Origin: Hormiphora californensis
Taxonomy: Eukaryota > Ctenophora > Tentaculata > Cydippida > Pleurobrachiidae
DNA: 64,000 nt
Direction of reading: 5' to 3'
Assembly: GCA_020137815.1 (NCBI GenBank)
Contig: CM035356.1
Coordinates: forward strand, 7,623,211-7,687,210
The notes below the pieces were generated by a model. That model made no database searches. It was given only the letters and a program-made list of their open reading frames with translations, and was not told where the DNA came from. Every line of letters starts with the position of its first letter. Positions within the stretch are counted from its first letter, which is position 1. Shown here piece after piece: positions 45,816-56,531 of this stretch. Position numbers and translations under genes: made by a program.

Positions 45816-45914
45816 TATATGATCGATTATGATCACCTCCCGATCATCTATTTGAAGCCAAAAACGTCTGTATATAAGTTTGGTGTTAAACTAGCTACAG
45901 AACACAGAACTGTG

Positions 45915-45934
45915 GTCAGAGCATTGGCCTGACA
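45915..45934. repeat. Dispersed GTCAGAGCATTGGCCTGACA motif
   Basis: One copy, 30 bp beyond the donor of exon 46121-45964 and preceded by AGAACTGTG, as in the copy at 38762. Confidence 0.9.
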
Positions 45935-45963
45935 GCTACAGAACATTATTCGGGTCTACTTAC

Positions 45964-46121
45964 ACTTCATCCACAGCCTTCTTCCACCGATTCCGAACGG
46001 TTAGATCCACAATTCTCGGTCCTGGTGTTTCCGTTGAAACAAATATCTCCAGTTCTCGCTCCGCTTTTGTCTGTGGTGAGTCCTGCACCTCTGCCAACTC
46101 CCCATCTTCAGCAGCAGGCAT
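45964..46121 (-). CDS. First coding exon, MPAAEDGELAEVQDS start, RNRWKKA end
   Basis: The ATG at 46121 follows an ATCTAG acceptor by 6 bases (CTCGAC), in frame. It is 52 codons and two bases, ending GATGAAGT|GTAAGT. The product is acidic at first (MPAAEDGELAEVQDSPQ), then TKAERELEIFVSTETPG, and ends IVDLTVRNRWKKAVDEV. RNRWK is shared with the end of exon 28717-28331. Without splicing the frame would stop at TAA immediately after the Val codon, giving a 53-aa protein. This ambiguity is inherent to phase-2 GTAAGT sites. The large foldback element and a retrotransposon remnant lie in the intron that would follow. Confidence 0.55.
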
Positions 46122-46129
46122 GTCGAGCT

Positions 46130-47159
46130 AGATTTGAACAGATATATAGATTCAAGATTCACAGATATAATATACTTTTGATATACAGATAGGTGTTTAT
46201 CAAACAAAATATGTAATAACAAAAAATATATAGTACGAAGTGTGTAACAAAGAGGAAAATGAAGACTTCAGACATCCGAAGACCGACAAACTTGTCAGGG
46301 CAGTTGCCATTTAATAAACAACTTATTGACAAATGAGTAAAGCTGTAGAGAGGCCACCACAAAAACTGTGTTATTGCGTTGAATAACTATAATAGGGGTG
46401 TTAGTTGTTACTCATTGAGTAATACTCAACACGCATCGCAACCGTGACGAGAATTCTAAAGAAGGTCCTATACTAGTTGAACTCAAACAAACACCATGGG
46501 AGAAAATAGTGTAGTAGTTTGTTGGAATTCGTCCTTACGACAGATGGCTGTCAGTTGGCACCTTTTCCTGTTTTTATTGCCAGCTTCAACTAGCTCTACC
46601 CTATGAAGTTATTCTAGTTCGGTACCAATTATCAATTCTGTGGAGGAGGATGACAGGACGTCGAAACGGCCAAGAAATAGCCTGCACAAGCATTCAATAA
46701 TATTGTATACCGGAAACGCCTGACTGAAACACTGAAACAAGTATAAATTCCAAACAAAGTGGTGAAACCAAAAAGTGGAATTTCTAATTCAGATCGATAT
46801 GTATGCAGAAGCCACTATTGATCACAATTGATACGCCTGATTTCAAAAGAACGGATGCATCCTCTGTATATTATTTTAGATCAAATAGTAGCAATCATTA
46901 CATGCTTGAGGCATCTTACGCTACAGTTTCATTCTCTCTCTTTCTCCCCCACTCATGCTCTCTTTCTCTCCCCTCTTCCTATATCTATAGCTCCGATAAT
47001 CAAGAGGCCGGACAGGATTTGAGGGTTGCATGGTGACACGCGATCACTCCATGGGGTACCTCAGAATATACTACTAGAGGCCCTGCATGTTATCAGTTGC
47101 AGCACATCATGTAGACGAATTCAGAGATAAATTACGCGAAATCATCCACGAGAAGTAGT

Positions 47160-47214
<55 letters not shown>

Positions 47215-47857
47215 GGAGAGAGAGAGAGAGAGAGATCCATATCAAAGAGGGACAGAAATGAGAATCAGATAAATCAACCCACGTCACCTGATATATCAGC
47301 TACCAATATCTAGTTATGATTAGCAAATGTTATACACATCTGCATCATGGAGACTACATAGTGATATGAAAGTTATCATAGACTTGATGGGAAGCCTCTG
47401 GAGAGATGGGGAGAGAGAGCTGCTTAAGAAAGAGGACCCTCGAGGGAGAAGGAGAGAAGGATAGCGGATTTAGAAAGAGAGACTTGGGGAGTCAGAGAGG
47501 CTTCAGAAAGAGGGAGAGAGTCTATGGGAAGAAGGAGGGAGGAAAGATACGAAGGGATAGGACTGTTCACCGGACGCTGTGTTGATAGGTTTTCCTGAGC
47601 TGGACTTCTAAGCAGGGAAAGCAAACAGGAACTAGTGAACTACATTAAATGATATGCTAGTGCTCTCTAAGTCCATTTTAATGATATATTGTTCTTCTCT
47701 CCAGTATAATATGTACAGTTATTAGTGCGAGTCAGTACGTGCAGTAATGAATTAATAACAGTAGCTGGAACTGCTTTCCACAGATCTGTGCAACTCGTAC
47801 ACCGGTCCTGTACTTACAAAACTTATGAAAATAACAGACAACTCTTATGAAAATTAC
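46130..47857. other. No supported exon
   Basis: AT-rich, with (GA)n at 47163-47235 and purine-rich DNA at 47400-47560. Plus frames near 46803-47036 have no splice support. Confidence 0.4.
47163..47235. repeat. (GA)n microsatellite
   Basis: GATA-flanked GA tract with two short breaks. Confidence 0.95.
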
Positions 47858-47939
47858 AAACAGTAAGATGCTAGATGACCAATTAAATTTGTTGAAAGAA
47901 TGGCATTTTCCACGGCTTTGAGAGACCAACTGTTTGAAG
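47854..47939 (-). CDS. Possible terminal exon, NSWSLKAVENAILS
   Basis: The acceptor TTAGATTTTGTTATTGCAG is strong. It enters with two nucleotides and reads SNSWSLKAVENAILSTNLIG then HLASYCL to TAA (a GTAATT donor overlaps the stop). The protein is a likely helix, again W-x-x-KA. The 48757-48578 exon leaves two nucleotides, so the phases do not match directly; an intervening exon, the alternative AG at 47930 or read-through of 48578 must be supposed. Confidence 0.35.
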
Positions 47940-48577
47940 CTGCAATAACAAAATCTAACAACAATAATATATGCTTATTAATATCGCTCACATATTCCAC
48001 ATAATGGAATAGTAGCAGCACAGATTGCATTTCCTGTTTGTCCAGTATTAGGACCAAATGAAACAAAAGAAGAGACTAGCAAATGAAATGGAACCTAAAA
48101 GTGAAAGTTGTACCTACTGATCGCACACAAGAAGTTCTTCCCCGTTGTAGGGGAGAGCACATGTCGTCTTCGCAGTTAAAAAGCTGAACTGTCATTCTGT
48201 TGTCTGTTTACTACAGGTCTGACAAGAACCACACAGTTGACAGTCGTACTTGAATTGCTCATACTTTTTTAAAAAACATGTGTTCCGTGCGAAGCGCAGT
48301 GTCAGAGACTCAGTCGTACAACACAAGTATGTCTGTCTGATGTATAAATTTTTGTACAATAGGTAGTAGGTACCCCACCCGCCCTGTTGCAAAGAACAAC
48401 GACCCGCCGGGACCATGACTCAACAAAAATTTCTGTCCCTGGCTCTCCTTTAGAATTAGCTAAATCAACCCACGTCATCTGAGAGCATATCAGCTGCCGA
48501 TATAAATATCTAGTTATACCCCCGCCAACATCCACAGCCCCCCCCCCTAACCCCCGAATCCAACAATTAGCACATAC

Positions 48578-48757
48578 TTAATTGCTGCTCTGATCCACGC
48601 ATCTTTAGTGTTTATCGGTAGTTTCCTAGCAACTGGTTTGGTAGCTGATGCTGCTGGTGACGGAGCTGTTGTTGTTCCTTCTGGTTCTGTTGTTGTTCCT
48701 TCTGGTTGAATTGTTATCACTGCAGCAGTACTGGATTCCTCTATCGTATTGAGGGTA
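48578..48757 (-). CDS. Exon with duplicated PEGTTTEPEGTTTAP and DAWIRAAIK end
   Basis: The acceptor CTTCTGCACCCCTATCCTCAG is excellent and gives a one-nucleotide entry fitting the two bases left by 49444-49296. The 59 codons begin TLNTIEESSTAAVITI, include a tandem PEGTTTEPEGTTTAPSPAAS (a coding minisatellite of two 18-bp units), a basic VARKLPINTK and the end DAWIRAAI. The donor is ATTAA|GTATGT. Read through, the frame would continue KYVLIVGFGG to TAG at about 48549, so this could also be the last exon. Thr/Pro-rich sequence like this is usually disordered or O-glycosylated; no signal peptide supports the latter. Confidence 0.6.
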
Positions 48758-49205
48758 CTGAGGATAGGGGTGCAGAAGGGGTTAAAGACGTTCTTTCTTC
48801 AAGTTTCTTGAGGGTTTTTAGTGGAGTTGTATTATACATGTGATAAAAAAATACACAGTTTATTATGTGACTTGGCATCTCTCTCTAGACCACTCCCATG
48901 TACATGGCGTTATACACATGAGAGGATAATTTTCAATTCGAAAATAATCGATTTGCTCATAGCCACATACTGCAATAATCTGGCAATGAAGCTGCTTTTC
49001 AAGATGGTCAGATTTTGAATAAAATATTGTACATGACGTGTCGACCATTAAAATAGCTTGGTAACGAAATAAACCCTTCCTTGCCAGCGCGATACCATTC
49101 AAATAGCACCCAAAAACATGTACATACATGACGTGACGACCATTCAAATAGCGTGCACTCATCCCCAACACCAACCCCAACCATCGTGCACCCATCTACT
49201 CACAT

Positions 49206-49281
49206 GGGTAACGAAATTACCCCTAATGCATCACGTTTTAGCATCTCCGCAGTCCGCAAGGTAGGGGTAATTTCGTTACCC
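49206..49281. repeat. Nested hairpins with GGGTAACGAAATTACCCCT ends
   Basis: GGGTAACGAAATTACCCCT (49206-49224) and its exact complement (49263-49281) flank 38 bp of unique DNA. Each arm is itself a small hairpin (GGGTAA/TTACCC). It ends 14 bp beyond the donor of exon 49444-49296. A partial copy GGTAACGAAATAAACCC is near 49060. Confidence 0.85.
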
Positions 49282-49295
49282 AGCTCTGCACTTAC

Positions 49296-49444
49296 CTTGG
49301 GTTCCTCCGCGGCGAGGGAGATCGTTTTGGGGCAGGTTTGATTTCCAGGGGCACGGGTGTACTTTCCACGATAATGGGTGATGTTGCTTTTATACTGTTT
49401 TCTACCAGGGGCGAGATAAATACTGTTCCTGTACTACCGTTCAT
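49296..49444 (-). CDS. First coding exon, MNGSTGTVFISPLVENS start
   Basis: The ATG at 49444 has an in-frame TGA 12 bases upstream. A strong acceptor CCCCCCTCTTGCAG about 25 bases upstream suggests a spliced 5' leader. It is 49 codons and two bases to CCCAAG|GTAAGT, a perfect donor, and joins 48757-48578 in phase over a 538-bp intron. The product is MNGSTGTVFISPLVENSIK, then IIVESTPVPLEIKPAPK and RSPSPRRNP. The N-terminus resembles MKNGSTAVFSQS from the first exon at 62107-62072. RSPSPRR suits proline-directed or SR-type kinases. No known family. Confidence 0.6.
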
Positions 49445-50163
49445 ATCTTGAATTCATGTTCTTCACTGCAAGAGGGGGGAATTCGTTAAAAGATGGAATA
49501 TTTTGAGGTTGTAAATGAGTTTGCAATTTTGCAAACTCACATACGAGGTCAATTATGGGCCACCAGGGTAGGGATGGGGGTTGAAAAGCAAGCAGGGACA
49601 AACAAAGTGGACACATGGACTAAGAAAACAACCCAGAGGCCAAAATAAAAACACGTGAGAGGGCTGAAAAATGTCAAGAATTAGGAGTAGCGGGACTGAG
49701 GAAAAACAAACATGGAGTCGAGTAGAAGTACGAATAGAATTTAAACGAGCTATCGAGACACAAAATCGCCCAAACTAATGCCAATATGTATGCGGTTACA
49801 CGTTAATAGTTAACCAAGGAATGCAAATTATAGTAATTTAAATTAGTACTCAATAGTAATTCAATTGGCTCCGGAATTCGCAAGGAGCTTTTCAAGACCT
49901 GAGAAAAAATCAAATTGTTTATAATTATGCAGAATTCGCACCGTCGCGTTAAATAGCTACTCAGAAACGAATTGTGTTAAACAGGAACTCTACAGAGTGC
50001 GATTCAGATTGTTTTTATTTTCACCGCGTGAATAGTAGAGAGAAACTTATATTACAGAGAAAATGAGGGAAAGAGAGGGAAAGAGAGAGAAAAGGAGGGA
50101 GAGAAGGGAAGGATGGATAGAGAGGGAAAGAGAGAGAGAAAGAGATAGAAAAAGGAGAGAGAT

Positions 50164-50167
<4 letters not shown>

Positions 50168-50246
<79 letters not shown>
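50168..50246. repeat. (GA)n microsatellite
   Basis: Pure GA tract of about 78 bp. Confidence 0.95.
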
Positions 50247-50248
<2 letters not shown>

Positions 50249-50683
50249 ATAGAGATGAAAAGTAACGCCACATAAAACATGGATAAAAAACATATTTTGC
50301 TCTCTCAACGTGCACAATTCATCACATGATAAAGGGTCAAATTTAGTTCATTCTGGCTCTGATCCTCGCTGCTCTTTCTCGTCTTTTCTCTATTTCTCTA
50401 TCATTTCGACAATCAATAATCTTTAGTTTTCGCTTGAAAATCAAAATGGAAGCAAACGTAAAAGGCAATGACTGTAGAAAATGAAATGTACTTCGAAATA
50501 CAAAGCGTAAAACACGTCTGATAGACTCGAAGGAGGAGTTGCTGGACGAAAAAGACAGAAATTATAATGAATGGTTATTATGAGGGAGGGGGAGCCACAA
50601 AAAGCAACACATACTGACAGGAGTGCTGACAACAGAGAGAGGAATTGGAATTTGGGGGAGGCCTACTACAGAGTTCCCAGTGC

Positions 50684-50704
50684 TGTCAGAGCATTGGCAT
50701 GTCA
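50684..50704. repeat. Dispersed motif, variant TGTCAGAGCATTGGCATGTCA
   Basis: Same motif with ATG for CTG near the end, which keeps the TGTCA/TGACA-like inverted ends less exactly than the other copies. Confidence 0.85.
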
Positions 50705-50870
50705 GTCCCAGCAGTGGGAAAAACCCGGGCCTCTCCCTAATTCCAATATTCCCACGTGCTAAACAAACTCAGAAAGAGAAAGACAGAGAACAAATCTACT
50801 CTTTCTCTGAAATGTTCCGGAGTGAGACAGGGTCGAGGAAGGCAAAATATTCCGTCCCTTGTTGTCCAAG

Positions 50871-51405
50871 GGCCTTTCTTAACGAGCTGCACCCTGCAAT
50901 TGCACCCTGCAATTGCACCCTGCAATTGCACCCTACAAACTTCTTTCTTAACGAGAGTTTGCACCCTGCAATTGCACCCTGCAATTGCACCCTGCAAACC
51001 TTCGTTAAGAAAGAAAGTTGTAGGGTGCAATTGCATGCTTCACACGTGACCCAGTCACGTGCCATGTTGATGTGGTAATGCTGTGTGTATCAATGCCAAT
51101 AGGTGATGATAAACAATGCCCCGTAAACCGGGTTTCATGTTTCACTACCCCTCAACTTCCCACGTTCATTGCGCACGTGACTGGGTCACGTGTAAAGGGT
51201 GCAATTGCACCCTACAAGAACCTTTCTTAACGAGAGTTGTAGGGTGCAATTGTAGGGTGCAATTGCAGGGTGTAATAGGTCCTCCTGTTACACCCCTACA
51301 GGGTGCAAAGACCTTTCTTAACGAGACAGAAAGTGGATTGCACCCTGCAATTGCAGGGTGCAATTGCAGGGTGCAATTGTAGTTTTTGTCTCGTTAAGAA
51401 AGGCC
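50871..51405. mobile_element. Hairpin transposon with internal 13-bp minisatellite, 5-bp duplication
   Basis: The ends GGCCTTTCTTAACGAG and complement are flanked by CCAAG direct repeats (50866-50870 and 51406-51410). Inside, CAATTGCACCCTG units repeat in tandem on the left and AGGGTGCAATTG units in both orientations on the right. Further internal TTTCTTAACGAG blocks separate them. The central 51062-51170 is unique, flanked by CACGTGACCCAGTCACGTG and its complement. The left arm can pair with the right as a branched hairpin. No protein is encoded; Cys/Leu frames over it are artefacts. The superfamily is not recognised. Confidence 0.8.
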
Positions 51406-51563
51406 CCAAGAAGACTCCGAGAAATGACACCTTGCGAAACGAAGACACGATGGAATTCTTCATGGAATTAACGCGGTTATATATTTTACTAGACCATGAT
51501 AATGGGAATAATGCAGAAACTTCATAAATTCAGTAGGAATATCACGGGAACTAGGAAGTTTAC

Positions 51564-51751
51564 CGGATCACGAGCTTGTTTTTTCAGCGTGGTAATTAGA
51601 TAATAGTCACGGGGCAGAGACAGGGGCAGCTCCAAGAACATGATAGTCTGGTGTGTGTATAGCCTAGCTGCTAGTGGGAGGTCGGATTCGACTGCATCAT
51701 CATGCATGATAGGAATAAGGTCCTCGGAATGGGCAACGATCGGTGCAGATA
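51564..51751 (-). CDS. Internal exon, SAPIVAHSEDLIPIMHDD...
   Basis: The donor is GATCCG|GTAAAC in phase 0. The upstream limit is set by an in-frame TAA-containing region and the AG in CTAAACCAG at 51752 (two-nucleotide entry, weak pyrimidine tract). The 62 codons read SAPIVAHSEDLIPIMHDDAV then ESDLPLAARLYTHQTIMFLE and LPLSLPRDYYLITTLKKQAR. The sequence is compositionally balanced and looks folded, unlike the Ser-rich exons nearby. It could follow the first exon at 62107-62072, but the phases do not match directly and the foldback at 52919-56357 lies between. Function is not recognised. Confidence 0.45.
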
Positions 51752-52430
51752 CTGGTTTAGGGTGAGTTGGTCATCATAATAATGGCCACTGAAAGCTTGT
51801 CTACTAATCTTATCAGCGATGATCAGTGTATTTATAGAGTCTAAATATATACCTCAAACTGTTACGTGCAACTGATGTAGAACTTCAATCAACAAGGACA
51901 AGTGTTTTATAACTACCACAAGAGGGATGGTGAGAGTGAGTGAGTGAGGGAGAGTGAGTGAGGGAGAAGGGGAGAGAGAGAGAGATGAATATCAAAGGAC
52001 CGACAACTCCTTCACAAATCATGCTGTGGAACTATTGGTAGATAAGAGTATGAAGCATGATGAAAAAAATATGCTGTATAGATGGTAAATGATAAAGATA
52101 GTTGTAAAATGAGAGAAATATAGACGGAAAAAGAGAGAAAGATAGTCGGAAAAAGATAGACAGAAAAAGAGAGAAAGATAGACGGGCAGAAAGATGGTCA
52201 AAAGGACGAATAGTACGAAATCACGTCAAGCAAAGGTGTACACAGATCGTAGTGTGTGTAAAATATACAAAAATCAGAGACATCTACTAGTTTTTTCTTC
52301 CTCCCCCTCTATTCTATCTCTCTATCTCTATTTCTCTATCTTTTTTCAACATAACGAGCAGATCAGCAAGCAACAACAAAGCACACTTGACAGATGCATC
52401 TGTATATTTGATACACACACAAACAGCATG

Positions 52431-52471
52431 AAAAGAACGTCGACTAAATAATATGTAGTCGACGTTCTTTT
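52431..52471. repeat. Short perfect palindrome
   Basis: Arms of 16 bp (AAAAGAACGTCGACTA and complement) with a 9-nt loop. Confidence 0.9.
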
Positions 52472-52678
52472 TATACAAGAAGCATTATTTTCATGCCAAA
52501 CACAATTTATGACATGAGATGGGTATATTTTTAAGACATCTCCTAAAAATCGAATCTTGGCATTCCTCGAATAGTGGGTAGTGGCCCAAATGACGTACTG
52601 TAACATCTACTGCTGTGCAATTTCCCTGCACTTACACAATGGGTATCTGTGAAGAGTATCTAGCACCAATTGATGAGT

Positions 52679-52679
<1 letters not shown>

Positions 52680-52774
<95 letters not shown>
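52680..52774. repeat. (GA)n microsatellite next to the large palindrome
   Basis: Pure GA tract followed by (CT)-rich sequence up to 52900. Confidence 0.95.
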
Positions 52775-52777
<3 letters not shown>

Positions 52778-52918
52778 CTCGCTCTATCGCTCTTCTCTCT
52801 CTCGCTCGCGCTCTCTCTCTGCTACTCTCATCTCTCTCTATCTCTCTCTCGCTTCTCGCTCTCTCTTGTCGTCTCTTTCTTCTCTATCTCGACCTCTAGC
52901 TGGAGAGACGCTAGAGTA

Positions 52919-55900
52919 AGTAGATAAAGTAGTACCCGTGCTGTCACACAACACAAAAAGTGGGGTACACAAATATTAGAGGGTTTTTTACCTCAACATT
53001 TAGTTATGCGGAATATTTATGATCATAATGATCGAAATGATCAAAATGATTATAATCAAAATGATCACAATGATCAAAATGATCAAAATGATCGAAATGA
53101 TCGAAATGATCGAAATGATTCTGACAGCCAACGTGCATGCGTGGGCGACCAAATAACCTGCATTGTGGGTTTAATTTTCTCGATCGGCAGATTCTGCTCT
53201 GACCAGCCAAACGTACCATGCGTGGGTGACTAAATAAACTGCATGTGTGAGTTTAACTCACCCAATACCCGCTCCACCGGGTAACATGGTGGGGGCGAAT
53301 GAGTCTGCTGCATATGCAGCACATGTGGTACATGCAGCATATCAAAGACCTCCCCCAACGGGGGAGGTCATTGTGAGCATGAAATCCGGATTAATTGATT
53401 GAAATCTGGATTAATTGATTCATATGATTCATATGATTTGCGTGAAATCATATGAATCATATGGATCATATGAAAGTAAAACACGGGCGTCATCTCAAGT
53501 TTGTACTATGTGTATAACTGCACCTAACTATACCTCGTTTTATATCAAAGTGTCTAAGTGTAATAAGTGAAACATGGGAAATATACAGGTCACTTGAAAT
53601 TTCAATGTGTGTATGAAATCCGGATTAATTAATTGAAATCCGGATTAATTGATTCATATGATTCATATGATTTGCGTGAAATAATATGAAGCATATGGAT
53701 CATATAAAAATAAAAAAAAAGGTTTTTTAAAAGATATGGACAAACTGTGGGATATCATAGATCATAATGATCAAAATGATGAACAAAATGATCGAAATGA
53801 TCAAAATGATCAAAATGTTGATCAAAAATAACGATTAAAATGATCAAAAATGATGGCCATTAAAATCAAAATGATCAAAAATGATGATCATAATGATCAA
53901 AATGATCAAAAATGTTGGTCATTAAAGTCAAAATGATCAAAAATGATGGTCATTAAAATCATTATGATCAAAATGATCAAAATTATGATCAAAATGATCA
54001 AGAATGGTGATCAAAATGATCGAAATGATCAAAAATCCGGATTATTTTGATATATATTATTATATATATTATGTCGTGAAATCATATGAAATCATATGAA
54101 TCATATGGATCATATGAAAGTAAAAAGATATGACAACTCTTGGATCAAAAATGATCAAAATGATCTGAATAATGATTAAAATGATCAAAAATAATGATCA
54201 TAATGATCAAAAATAATGATAATAATGATCATAATGATCAAAAATAATGATAATAATGATCAAAATGATCAAAAATGTTGGTCATTAAAGTCAAAATGAT
54301 GATCAAAATGATCAAAAATGATGGTCATTAAAATCATAATGATCAAAATGATCAAAATGATCAAAAATAATGATCAAAATATTGATCAAAAATAATGATA
54401 ATAATGATCAAAATGATCAAAAATGTTGGTCATTAAAGTCAAAATGATGATCAAAATGATCAAAAATGATGGTCATTAAAATCATAATGATCAAAATGAT
54501 TAAAATGATCAAAAATAATGATAATAATGATCAAAATAATCATAGTTATCATAATACAGTCGGACCCCGATTTAGGGACACCCTCGGGGGAAAGGCTCTT
54601 GTCCACTAAATCGGGGTGTCCACTAAATCGGGGTCAAATAAGGTTAATTTCCTATATCGGGGGAAAAAAATCCTGTCCCTAAATCGGGGTGCCACTAAAT
54701 CGGGGGGCCCTAAATCGGGGTCCGACTGTATTATGATAACTATGATTATTTTGATCATTATTATCATTATTTTTGATCATTTTAATCATTTTGATCATTA
54801 TGATTTTAATGACCATCATTTTTGATCATTTTGATCATCATTTTGACTTTAATGACCAACATTTTTGATCATTTTGATCATTATTATCATTATTTTTGAT
54901 CAATATTTTGATCATTATTTTTGATCATTTTGATCATTTTGATCATTATGATTTAATGACCATCATTTTTGATCATTTTGATCATCATTTTGACTTTAAT
55001 GACCAACATTTTTGATCATTTTGATCATTATTATCATTATTTTTGATCATTATGATCATTATTATCATTATTTTTGATCATTATGATCATTATTTTGATC
55101 ATTTTAATCATTATTCAGATCATTTTGATCATTTTTGATCCAAGAGTTGTCATATCTTTTTACTTTCATATGATCCATATGATTCATATGATTTCATATG
55201 ATTTCACGACATAATATATATAATAATATATATCAAAAATAATCCGGATTTTTGATCATTTCGATCATTTTGATCACCATTCTTGATCATTTTGATCATA
55301 ATTTTGATCATTTTGATCATAATGATTTTAATGACCATCATTTTGATCATTTTGACTTTAATGACCAACATTTTTGATCATTTTGATCATTATGATCATC
55401 ATTTTTGATCATTTTGATTTTAATGGCCATCATTTTTGATCATTTTAATCATTATTTTTGATCAACATTTTGATCATTTTGATCATTTCGATCATTTTGT
55501 TCATCATTTTGATCATTATGATCTATGATATCCCACAGTTTGTCCATATCTTTTAAAAAACCTTTTTTTTATTTTTATATGATCCATATGCTTCATATTA
55601 TTTCACGCAAATCATATGAATCATATGAATCAATTAATCCGGATTTCAATTAATTAATCCGGATTTCATACACACATTGAAATTTCAAGTGACCTGTATA
55701 TTTCCCATGTTTCACTTATTACACTTAGACACTTTGATATAAAACGAGGTATAGTTAGGTGCAGTTATACACATAGTACAAACTTGAGATGACGCCCGTG
55801 TTTTACTTTCATATGATCCATATGATTCATATGATTTCACGCAAATCATATGAATCATATGAATCAATTAATCCAGATTTCAATCAATTAATCCGGATTT

Positions 55901-56357
55901 CATGCTCACAATGACCTCCCCCGTTGGGGGAGGTCTTTGAATCTGCTGCATGTACCACATGTGCTGCATATGCAGCAGACTCATTCGCCCCACCATGTTA
56001 CCCGGTGGAGCGGGTATTGGGTTGAGTTAAACTCACACATGCAGTTTAATTAGTCACCCACGCATGTACGTTTGGCTGTCAGAGCAGAATCTGCCGATCG
56101 AGAAAATTAAACCCACACATGCAGGTTATTTGGTCGCCCACGCATGCACGTTTGGCTGTCAGAATCATTTCGATCATTTCGATCATTTCGATAATTTTGA
56201 TCATTTTGATCATTGTGATCATTTTGATTATAATCATTTTGATCATTTCGATCATTATGATCATAAATATTCCGCATAACTAAATGTTGAGGTAAAAACC
56301 CTCAATATTTGTGTACCCCACTTTTTGGTGTGACAGCGGTACTACTTTATCTACTAC
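52919..56357. mobile_element. 3.4-kb foldback with GATCAAAAT satellite arms
   Basis: The arms 52919-54556 and about 54729-56357 are nearly perfect complements. The outer ends share AGTAGATAAAGTAGTACC, then CAAAAAGTGGGGTACACAAA. Each arm contains GATCAAAATGATC-type 9-bp satellite, ATCATATGAATCATATG blocks, AATCCGGATTAATT units and CCTCCCCCAACGGGGGAGG hairpins. A pogo-like element occupies the exact centre. Mirror frames (53006-53233 and 56064-56279) are not genes. Both outer ends adjoin (GA)n/(CT)n tracts, which hides any target duplication. Architecture resembles Drosophila FB-type elements, whose arms also hold tandem repeats. Confidence 0.85.
54557..54728. mobile_element. 172-bp pogo-like MITE at the palindrome centre
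   Basis: Ends CAGTCGGACCCCGATTTAGG and complement, TA on both sides (54555-54556, 54729-54730), and internal CCACTAAATCGGGG direct repeats. It is a short relative of 4861-5880. Confidence 0.9.

Positions 56358-56531
<174 letters not shown>

Larger units (their letters stand above)
49450..50865. other. No supported gene
   Basis: AT-rich, with purine-rich DNA at 50060-50160 leading into (GA)n 50168-50244. One dispersed motif at 50684. No exon-like frame found. Confidence 0.4.
51760..52918. other. No supported gene; microsatellite and palindrome
   Basis: Contains GAGTGAGG and GATAGA repeats (51930-52190), a 41-bp palindrome (52431-52471: AAAAGAACGTCGACTA and complement) and (GA)n at 52680-52774, followed by CT-rich DNA that can pair with it. 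Confidence 0.4.

Noticed and set aside
50737-51382. Cysteine-rich frames such as HPAIAPCNCTLQ as secreted peptides
   Set aside because: Pure translation of the 13-bp CAATTGCACCCTG minisatellite inside a transposon, with both strands open.
50871-51405. Reading the repeated 13-bp units as a CRISPR array
   Set aside because: Units are adjacent, in both orientations, without unique spacers, and the setting is a eukaryotic transposon.
53006-56279. Asp/His/Asn repeat frames in the large foldback
   Set aside because: Translation of GATCAAAAT satellite; mirror copies in both arms.
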